A DNA stretch of 64,000 bases from assembly GCF_000802365.1 (NCBI RefSeq), contig NZ_JSZE01000014.1:1-64000 (forward strand), read 5' to 3'. The notes under the pieces are model-generated. The model ran no database searches and was not told where the DNA came from. It was given only the letters and a program-made list of their open reading frames with translations. Positions 58,264 to 64,000 of this stretch are shown here, one piece after another. Numbering within the stretch: position 1 is the first letter of the stretch; the number at the start of each line of letters is the position of its first letter. Source of the stretch: Xanthomonas cannabis pv. cannabis (GTDB lineage: Bacteria; Pseudomonadota; Gammaproteobacteria; Xanthomonadales; Xanthomonadaceae). A program made the position numbers and the translations under genes.

Positions 58264-59184
58264 ATGCTGCTGCGCACCGTTGCTTCTGCCTGCCTGGCGT
58301 CTGCCTGCCTCGTCGCACTCGCACTGCCCGCTGCTGCCGAGGCGGCCTATCGCAGCCCGCAGCAGATCTTGGACAGCTCACCGGCCAACGCGTGGCGCGT
58401 CCTCGACCCGGAGCGCACGCTCTATCTGGAGTTGGATACCGGCAGGGTCATCATCGAACTGGCGCCACAATTTGCGCCCGAGCATGTCGGCAACATCCGC
58501 ACGCTGGCCCACGAACGTTTCTGGGACGGGCTCACCATCTACCGCTCGCAGGATAATTTCGTGGTGCAGTTCGGCGACCCTGACGGCGAGACGCCGGGCA
58601 AGGCCAAGTCGCTGGGATCGGCCAAAACGCATCTGCCGGCCGAATTCGAGCGCACCTCGCAGGGCCTGGACTTCCAGCGTCTGCCCGATAGCGACGGCTG
58701 GGCGCCGCAGGTCGGCTTCGTCGATGGCTTTCCGGTCGGCCGCGACGGCGCCAACGGCAAGACCTGGCTGGCGCACTGCTATGGCACCCTGGGTGCAGGT
58801 CGCAACAACGACGACGACAGCAGCATCGGCGCCGAACTCTACGTGGTCACCGGGCAGTCGCCGCGCCAGCTCGACCGCAATATCACTGTGGTTGGCCGCG
58901 TGGTCAAAGGCATGGAATTGCTGAGCGTGATCCCGCGTGGCCCGGACCCGATGGGCTTTTACGAAGACCCCGCCCAGCGCTCGCCGATCCGCGCGATGCG
59001 TCTGGCCAGCGAAGTGCCGGTGCCCGAACGTACGCCCTTGCAGGTGCTGCGCACCGACAGCCAGACCTTCCGTGAGGTGGCCGAAGCCCGCCGCAATCGC
59101 AAGGACGCTTTCTACAAGCGCCCGGCCGGGCATATCGATCTGTGCAATGTGCCGTTGCCGGTACGGGCGCCGCCTGCCGGCTAG
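58264..59184 (+). CDS. Periplasmic cyclophilin-type peptidyl-prolyl isomerase
   Basis: A 306-residue protein with a signal peptide (about 1-25, ending PAAAEA) and a cyclophilin domain. Recognised by [49 protein letters not shown] and by [50 protein letters not shown], which follow the order of the domain but with long inserts ([20 protein letters not shown]). It would catalyse proline isomerisation of envelope proteins. ATG 58264; an upstream frame adds an arginine-rich segment without similarity. A heptad repeat follows directly. Confidence 0.88.
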   Translation: MLLRTVASACLASACLVALALPAAAEAAYRSPQQILDSSPANAWRVLDPERTLYLELDTGRVIIELAPQFAPEHVGNIRTLAHERFWDGLTIYRSQDNFVVQFGDPDGETPGKAKSLGSAKTHLPAEFERTSQGLDFQRLPDSDGWAPQVGFVDGFPVGRDGANGKTWLAHCYGTLGAGRNNDDDSSIGAELYVVTGQSPRQLDRNITVVGRVVKGMELLSVIPRGPDPMGFYEDPAQRSPIRAMRLASEVPVPERTPLQVLRTDSQTFREVAEARRNRKDAFYKRPAGHIDLCNVPLPVRAPPAG

Positions 59185-59216
59185 TTCGGGATTGGGGATT
59201 CGGGATTGGGGATTCG
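59185..59216. repeat. GGGATTCGGGATTGG heptad repeat
   Basis: Four to five heptads (GGGATTG, GGGATTC) directly after the cyclophilin gene stop. Same family as the repeats at 35110-35321 and near 41665-41820. Confidence 0.75.
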
Positions 59217-59236
59217 TAAAAGCGGGCGCGCTTGTT

Positions 59237-60124
59237 TTAGCGGGCGCGCTGGCTGAAGGCGACGCTGCCGAGGATCAGCACTGCGGCGACCAGCATGGTC
59301 CAGGTCAGCGGTTCGCCCAGCAGCGACCATGCCAGCAATGCACCGAACACCGGCACCAGATAGGTCACGGTGGACGCGCGTGCCGGGCCGATGCGCTGGA
59401 TCAGGCGGTAGTACATCAGGAACGCCAGCCCGGTGCAGACCACGCCCAGCGCGGTGGCGCAGGCCCAGGCCACTGCCGGCACCGGCGTGGTCGGCCACTG
59501 CCACCACGCCAGCGGTGCCAGCAGCAGCGCACTGCAACCCAGCGTGGACGCCGCCGATGCCGCCGGCGGCAGGTCGCCCATGTGCCGCTTCACCAGGTTG
59601 TAGCCGATGCCGTACAGCAACGAGGCAGTGGCGCCCGCCAGTGCTGCCGGCCCCACGCTCAGCCCCGCCGATTTGCCGGTGGCCAGCACCAGCACGCCGA
59701 TGAAGCCCACCAGCAAGGCCAATGCGCGCCGCGTGCCGATCTTTTCGCCGAAGAACAAAAACGCGATCAATGCGGTGAACAACACCGTCATCGCATTGCA
59801 GATCGCCCCGACGGCCGCCGGGGCGTGTTGTGCGCCCCAGGCGAACAGCAGAAACGGCAACGCGGAATTCAATACGCCGATGGCCGCCAGCATCGGCCAG
59901 CGCCGCAGCGGGAAGCGCTCGCGTGCCAGCCACAGGAACGGCAGCAACACCAATGCGCCCAATGCCAGGCGGATCTCCACCAGCGCCACGGTGCCGAACC
60001 TGGGTGCGGCCACGCGCATGAACAGGAACGAGCAGCCCCAGACGATGCCGAGGAACCCCAGCTCCAGCGGCGTACGCCATTCGCGTGCCGCCAGCTGCGG
60101 CTGCGTCGATAGGTGTGCGCTCAT
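59237..60124 (-). CDS. EamA/DMT family permease
   Basis: A 295-residue transporter with ten transmembrane helices in two repeated EamA units. The first holds ELGFLGIVWGCSFLFMRVAAPRFGTVALVEIRLALGALVLLPFLW and the second GPAALAGATASLLYGIGYNLVKRHM. It would export or import amino acids or other metabolites; the substrate is unknown. ATG 60124. It is divergent from a LysR regulator across a 170-base gap, the classic arrangement for regulator and target. Confidence 0.92.
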   Translation of the reverse strand: MSAHLSTQPQLAAREWRTPLELGFLGIVWGCSFLFMRVAAPRFGTVALVEIRLALGALVLLPFLWLARERFPLRRWPMLAAIGVLNSALPFLLFAWGAQHAPAAVGAICNAMTVLFTALIAFLFFGEKIGTRRALALLVGFIGVLVLATGKSAGLSVGPAALAGATASLLYGIGYNLVKRHMGDLPPAASAASTLGCSALLLAPLAWWQWPTTPVPAVAWACATALGVVCTGLAFLMYYRLIQRIGPARASTVTYLVPVFGALLAWSLLGEPLTWTMLVAAVLILGSVAFSQRAR

Positions 60125-60266
60125 GGGCAGGCTCCTGCGACGCGCCGCAATGTGCTGAAACGGCAGGCAACGACATCCGGCAGGCAGGTGGACATGGCAC
60201 GATCATCGCGATGGGATGACGCAGCATCGGCTGCGGCCGCAGGCGCGACAAGCGCGTAGTATCGGG

Positions 60267-60284
60267 GTCAGCCACAAATCTGAC
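60267..60284. promoter_or_regulatory. Inverted repeat GTCAG-N8-CTGAC, candidate LysR operator
   Basis: Five-base inverted repeat in the EamA/LysR divergent gap, just before the LysR start codon. Position suits autoregulation, but it is not a full T-N11-A motif, so support is weak. Confidence 0.3.
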
Positions 60285-60294
60285 TCATGCCTCG

Positions 60295-61260
60295 ATGAAC
60301 CTGCGTCCGACCCTGTTGCCTGCGCTGGGCGTCTTTGCCGCTGCCGCCCGCCACCAGAATTTCGCGCACGCCGCCGAAGAACTGCACCTCACCGCCAGTG
60401 CGGTCAGCCACCATGTGCGCAAGCTGGAAGCATTGCTCGGCGCGACCCTGTTCCAGCGCCTGCCGCGCGGCGTCAAGCTCACTGCCGAAGGCCGCCAGCT
60501 GGCCGATGCCGCCACCGCCGCACTGGCCGAGATCGCCGCGGTGGCCGGCAACCTGCATCCGCGCGACGACGCCATCCCGCTGCGCGTGACCACGCTGCGC
60601 TCGCTGTCGTACTGCTGGTTGTTGCCGCGGCTGCCGCGCTTCTGTCGCGCGCATCCGCATGTCCGGCTCGACCTGCAATCGGACCCGGCGTTCTCGCGTT
60701 TCGAAGAAGGCGGCCCCGAGCTGGGCATACGCTACGGACAAGGCGCCTGGCCCGGGTTGACCTCGCATCACCTGATGGATGACGAACTGTTTCCGGTGGC
60801 TTCGCCGTCGTTGCCGGAAGTGGCCGCGCTGCGCACGCCGGCACAGATCGCGCAGTTGCCGCTGCTGAGCGACATGTCGCCACAGGGCTGGCGCGACTGG
60901 TTTCGCGCCGCACAGGTGCGCGGCACCACGCTGCCGCCCATGCACACCTTCAACGACAGCACCGACGCCATGCGCGCGGCGGTGTACGGCCTGGGCGCGG
61001 TGCTGGCACGCAAGCATATCGCCCAGCCCTACCTGCAGCGCTACGAACTGGTGCGCCTGCCGGGCCCCACGCTCAAGGCGCGCTACGCGTACTACATCGT
61101 GCACCCCAGCCACCGCGAACCCAGCCCGGCGGCGGCACTGTTCATCGACTGGCTCAAGCGCGAAGCACTGGACGAACGCACCCCGATGCCGGCGCTGCCG
61201 GCAGAGCTGGTCGCGTTGCCGGCGCGCCGGACGCCCGAAAGGCCAGGTGCACGGCGATGA
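60295..61260 (+). CDS. LysR family transcriptional regulator, GcvA-like
   Basis: A 321-residue regulator: an N-terminal winged helix-turn-helix (LPALGVFAAAARHQNFAHAAEELHLTASAVSHHVRKLEALLGATLFQR, here about 8-55) and a LysR substrate-binding domain (PLRVTTLRSLSYCWLLPRLPRF and ELGIRYGQGAWPGL). The ASAVSHHVRKLE helix is GcvA/AmpR-like. ATG 60295. It is divergent from the EamA permease, which is its likely target. The C-terminal 25 residues (ALPARRTPERPGARR) are a basic tail. Confidence 0.92.
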   Translation: MNLRPTLLPALGVFAAAARHQNFAHAAEELHLTASAVSHHVRKLEALLGATLFQRLPRGVKLTAEGRQLADAATAALAEIAAVAGNLHPRDDAIPLRVTTLRSLSYCWLLPRLPRFCRAHPHVRLDLQSDPAFSRFEEGGPELGIRYGQGAWPGLTSHHLMDDELFPVASPSLPEVAALRTPAQIAQLPLLSDMSPQGWRDWFRAAQVRGTTLPPMHTFNDSTDAMRAAVYGLGAVLARKHIAQPYLQRYELVRLPGPTLKARYAYYIVHPSHREPSPAAALFIDWLKREALDERTPMPALPAELVALPARRTPERPGARR

Positions 61261-61665
61261 TCGCCTCGGGCAACGGTGACGCAGCTACGTTGCAGCGGAT
61301 CTGACGCACCGGCACGCCAGCGCTGTCACATCTCTACGCACTGCGCTGGGTGACGTCCCCCATCTTCATGAGCACACGGTGACACCGCCGCGACTCGCTG
61401 CGCAGGTCGATGGCAGGCGTTGCACGTCTGGCCACGCCTGCCATGCGTGCACCCGGCCCGCTCCCGCCCACGTGAGCGTGCGCGTTCCACCGCACACACT
61501 GCATCGCATTGGCCGCTCCCCGCCGACGTGCACAGCGCTCCCGATGCGGAGATACGCCGATCAGCGACGTGGGTGGTAAGGAGTCGAGCGTGGCATCGGC
61601 GCCATCACCTGATTTTGTCTCTTCGCTGCCTAGTCTTTGGGTCCCCAACCCAAGGAAGCTGTCCC
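61261..61665. other. Non-coding gap before acidic orphan gene
   Basis: About 405 bases without a supported gene. Short frames of random composition are present on both strands. No terminator or promoter consensus stands out; the last 30 bases before the small acidic protein gene include AAGGAAG as a likely ribosome-binding site. Confidence 0.45.
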
Positions 61666-61959
61666 ATGCCCACGCTTCGCATGCGTATCACCGGCACCGA
61701 CGACGACGCGCGTGCCATTGCCAACCTGCTGCAGAGCATTGAAGGCATCGAGCACGTGGAAGAAGTCGACGACCTGATGCCGCATCTGGACGACGACGAT
61801 TCCAGCTCGGCCGGCTTGTCCGACGATGAAGGTCCGGGCAGCCACGAGTTCGAGGTGGAAGCCGGCAACGAGGCCACCGCGCAAAAGGTGCGCGATGCCG
61901 TGCAGGAACTTGCGCTGCAGCTGGATGTGTTTGTCGAATACGAGCTCGACGAAGGCTGA
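61666..61959 (+). CDS. Small acidic protein, ferredoxin-like fold predicted
   Basis: A 97-residue, strongly acidic protein I do not recognise from a named family. It begins LRMRITGTDDDARAIANLLQSIEGIEHVEEVDDL, a strand-helix-strand pattern. After an acidic, Ser/Gly-rich insert (DDDDSSSAG...) comes HEFEVEAGNEATAQKVRDAVQELALQLDVFVEYEL, a second strand-helix-strand unit. That suggests a split beta-alpha-beta (ferredoxin/ACT-like) domain with an acidic loop. GGAAG lies a few bases upstream of the ATG at 61666. It is a single gene with no informative neighbours, and I assign no function. It might be xanthomonad-specific. Confidence 0.72.
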   Translation: MPTLRMRITGTDDDARAIANLLQSIEGIEHVEEVDDLMPHLDDDDSSSAGLSDDEGPGSHEFEVEAGNEATAQKVRDAVQELALQLDVFVEYELDEG

Positions 61960-62148
61960 GCCGCACCGGCAGGTCTGCACTGCCGCACCCGACGGTACGT
62001 GTAGTCGACCTGTCGTGAAGTCTTGAGGTCGGCATGCCGATCGGCGTGCTACCGGCCGCCACCACACCCCAGGCGGCCACTTCATCTGCGCAGCACCAAC
62101 GCTGCACGACGCCAGCCGGGGCGGCACCGCCGCCCGGCCCCCTATAGG

Positions 62149-62952
62149 TCAGGACATCCGGCGCCGCCGCGCGCGCCAGCGCCACGCCTGCAACAGCAGC
62201 CAGCCGGCGATGGCCGCCAGCAGCACGACCGGCAGCAGCGCCGCCACTGCGCGGATCACGAACGCGACACTCGACGAAAACACCTGGCCAAACCCTGCCG
62301 CGGCCTCGGCAATCTCGCCCCTGCCCTGCTCGCTACCGGTGCTGCGGAAGGTGAGCGTCAGCAATTGCGTGCGGATGCGGCGTTGCTGCTGCGCGGCGTC
62401 CTGCTGGGTCTGCTGCGCTTCGGCCTCGATTTCTGCCAGTCGTTTGGACAACGCGAGCAGATCGGTCACCGACAGATCGCGGCGTTGCTGCAATTCCAGC
62501 AGGCGGGCGTGTTCCTTCTGCAGCCGCGCCTGGGCCAGGCCGGTATCGGCGATCTGCTGCGCCAGGTCTTCGGCACGCGTGCTGCGGGCTGCCACCTCGC
62601 CGTGTTGGCCGGCCAGTTGCACCAGCGGCTCGATCCCGTCGGGCACCACCCGGACGCGCACGCTGCCGCTGGCATCGCGCCCGCCCTCCTGCTCCACCGC
62701 CAGCAGCGCGCAGCTGCCGAACTGCGCGTTCTGGCAGGCGGTGCGCACCGCCGCGATGCGTTGATCGATCTGATCGGCCGGCAGCTCGATACGGACATCG
62801 TGTTCGTACGCCAGCGCGTTGCCCTGCGCGGCGGGCGGCGCCGGGGCCGGGGCGCCGCCATCTGCGCCCATCTCTGCAGGTGGACGCGCACAACCGCTCA
62901 GCCCCCAGCCAACCAGCAACGCGATGGCATACCTGCGCAGGCGGCGGCTCAT
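62149..62952 (-). CDS. DUF4349 lipoprotein
   Basis: A 267-residue lipoprotein with lipobox LSGC (Cys21), an Ala/Pro linker, a DUF4349 domain and a C-terminal transmembrane helix. The domain runs from YEHDVRIELPADQIDQRIAAVRTACQ (about 49-75), through LAQQIADTGLAQARLQKEHARLLELQQ, a long coiled coil at about 130-190, to the hydrophobic segment PVVLLAAIAGWLLL (about 240-255). Envelope location is clear; the role is unknown. ATG 62952 overlaps the GFA gene stop by four bases (ATGA), so the pair is one operon. Confidence 0.83.
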   Translation of the reverse strand: MSRRLRRYAIALLVGWGLSGCARPPAEMGADGGAPAPAPPAAQGNALAYEHDVRIELPADQIDQRIAAVRTACQNAQFGSCALLAVEQEGGRDASGSVRVRVVPDGIEPLVQLAGQHGEVAARSTRAEDLAQQIADTGLAQARLQKEHARLLELQQRRDLSVTDLLALSKRLAEIEAEAQQTQQDAAQQQRRIRTQLLTLTFRSTGSEQGRGEIAEAAAGFGQVFSSSVAFVIRAVAALLPVVLLAAIAGWLLLQAWRWRARRRRMS

Positions 62953-63305
62953 CGGCTGGCCCCGTCGACCATGTGGACGCGCAGGCCGGCAAGATCCAGC
63001 CCGGGCAGGCAGCGCACGTTGACCGCGACGCCAGCTTCGCCGGTCTTCGGGTCCGTACCCTCGCTGAAGGGAGCGATGCCGCACTGCGGGCAATGATGAT
63101 GCTCGATATGCTGCCGATTGAAGCGATAGCTGCCCAGCGCATCCGGGGCCGCCTGCAAGTGCAGTTGGGTACGCGCGCCAAACCAGAGCAGCCCACCGCG
63201 GCGGCGGCAGAACGAGCAATTGCAGTCGTAGACCTCGGTGATCGGCGTCTCGGTCTCCAGATCGAACGCGATGCGTCCGCAATGACAGCTACCGGCGTAG
63301 TGCAT
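62949..63305 (-). CDS. GFA family zinc-binding protein
   Basis: A 118-residue protein of the glutathione-dependent formaldehyde-activating (GFA) family. Zinc-ligand cysteines are visible as SCHCG (Cys7, Cys9), CNCSFC (Cys28, Cys30, Cys33) and CPQC (Cys72, Cys75), the pattern of Gfa/centromere protein V-like folds. The actual activity is uncertain, since most members are not confirmed formaldehyde-activating enzymes. A GGAGGA ribosome-binding site precedes the ATG at 63305. It is upstream of and coupled to the DUF4349 gene. A gap of about 220 bases separates it from the divergent DUF885 gene. Confidence 0.88.
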   Translation of the reverse strand: MHYAGSCHCGRIAFDLETETPITEVYDCNCSFCRRRGGLLWFGARTQLHLQAAPDALGSYRFNRQHIEHHHCPQCGIAPFSEGTDPKTGEAGVAVNVRCLPGLDLAGLRVHMVDGASR

Positions 63306-63527
63306 GGGTATTCCTCCTTGGAAGCGCCACCGCAACGTGGCAACGATCGGGCGTAGTGCCTGGCGAAGGCGCTGCCGCCTGGCGAGCGCCAGCTCGGCTG
63401 GATGCACCGCGGCCGCGCCCGCCTGGCGGGTGGGCGGTGTAGATGCGATCGCCACTCTAAACCAATGGCGGATGCGGACAACCGCACAGTTGCCTATGCT
63501 GGCGGTTTGCTTCCACCAGGATCCACG

Positions 63528-64000
63528 ATGCGTCAACGCCTGCTTGTCCTCGCCCTGATCGCCGGCCTGAGCGCCTGCCAGCAGCAGCCCGAATCGCCGC
63601 AAGCCGGCACCACCGCAGCTCCCGCCCAGGACGCACAGGCCCCGGATGCGCGCTTTGCGGCGTTGTCCAAACAGGCGCTGGACACCTGGATGCAGCTGTC
63701 GCCGGTGACCGCCACCCAGACCGGCGACCACCGCTTCGACACCCAGATCGACGACCTCAGCACAGCAGGACGCCAGCGCAGCCTGGACGCCGGCAAGAAG
63801 CTGCTGGGCGAGCTGGATGCCATCGACGTGGCCAAGCTCTCGCGCGAAAACCAGGTGGATGCGGCGATCCTGCGCAACCAGCTGCAGTCGGAAATCTGGA
63901 ATACCGAGGTGCTGCAAAGCTGGGCCTGGGACCCGCAGGTCTATAACGGCCTGGCCGGCAGCGCGCTGTACGGCCTGATGGCGCGCGAGTTCGCGCCGCT
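63528..64000 (+). CDS. DUF885 family lipoprotein (partial, 3' end outside the window)
   Basis: The first 157 codons of a long lipoprotein. A signal peptide with lipobox LSAC (Cys17) is followed by a Gln/Pro/Ala-rich linker and the DUF885 start: ARFAALSKQALDTWMQLSPVTATQTGDHRFDTQIDDLS and KLSRENQVDAAILRNQLQSEIWNTEVLQSWAWDPQVYNGLAGS. Full-length family members are about 600 residues and are predicted metallopeptidase-like proteins; no catalytic motif lies within the visible part. ATG 63528; the reading frame is open to the window end. Confidence 0.88.
   Translation, partial: MRQRLLVLALIAGLSACQQQPESPQAGTTAAPAQDAQAPDARFAALSKQALDTWMQLSPVTATQTGDHRFDTQIDDLSTAGRQRSLDAGKKLLGELDAIDVAKLSRENQVDAAILRNQLQSEIWNTEVLQSWAWDPQVYNGLAGSALYGLMAREFAP

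Overview
The window looks like chromosomal DNA of a Xanthomonas species or close relative (Xanthomonadaceae, Gammaproteobacteria). The DNA is GC-rich with strong third-position GC bias. Large TonB-dependent receptors and many secreted or lipoprotein peptidases are present. The gaps hold xanthomonad-style dispersed repeats (GTAGGAGCGGAC palindromes, GGGATTC heptads, a CCCCTCTCCC/GGGAGAGGGG hairpin). The housekeeping clusters (maf-rng-yhdP, tldD/pmbA/darP, leuS-lptE-holA-nadD-rsfS, xseB-ispA) keep gammaproteobacterial order. Identifications come from reading motifs and recalled family knowledge; no database search was run.

Layout. 0.1-1 kb: ApbC/Mrp iron-sulfur carrier. 1.3-7.7 kb: two TonB-dependent receptors, the second Oar-like with an N-terminal carboxypeptidase-regulatory-like domain. 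7.9-14.7 kb: three tandem M13 (neprilysin/PepO-like) metallopeptidases. The first two are lipoproteins with intact HExxH; the third has lost the second zinc histidine and the NAYY motif. 15-21 kb: rhomboid protease, alkyltransferase-like protein, a DUF418/DadA-like/Gor operon, SlyD. 21.2-22.6 kb: two NlpC/P60 cell-wall hydrolases, the second behind a perfect CRP/Clp-type palindrome. 22.8-27.7 kb: thioesterase, methyltransferase, dicarboxylate symporter, alkaline phosphatase. 27.9-30.4 kb: tilS, xseB, ispA. 30.4-32.2 kb: a long non-coding gap and an isolated M35 aspzincin peptidase.

32.3-43.9 kb: DUF4870 protein, pmbA, darP, tldD, a DUF6065-like protein, yhdP-type AsmA protein, rng and maf. 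A 55-bp tandem repeat whose hairpins covary lies between pmbA and darP, and an 87-88-bp tandem repeat lies between darP and tldD. 44-48 kb: SIMPL protein, TonB-like protein, rlmH, PhoX-like Tat protein. 48.3-55.3 kb: the leuS-lptE-holA-nadD-rsfS-J-domain run on the minus strand. 55.4-64 kb: DUF998 membrane protein, CnoX-like thioredoxin, DUF4442 and DUF378 proteins, cyclophilin, EamA permease with a divergent LysR regulator, a small acidic orphan protein, GFA and DUF4349 proteins, and a DUF885 lipoprotein cut by the window end.

How it fits together. Much of the window serves the cell envelope: nutrient and peptide uptake (receptors, TonB, symporter), periplasmic proteolysis (M13 trio, M35, rhomboid), murein hydrolysis (NlpC/P60 pair), LPS assembly (LptE) and outer-membrane lipid homeostasis (YhdP). 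The rest is core RNA, translation, NAD and replication housekeeping. I see no rRNA, tRNA, insertion sequence, prophage or CRISPR array. The points most worth a second look are the degenerate M13 paralogue, the covarying tandem hairpins, the repeats that have entered the ends of nadD and darP, and the Clp-type site.
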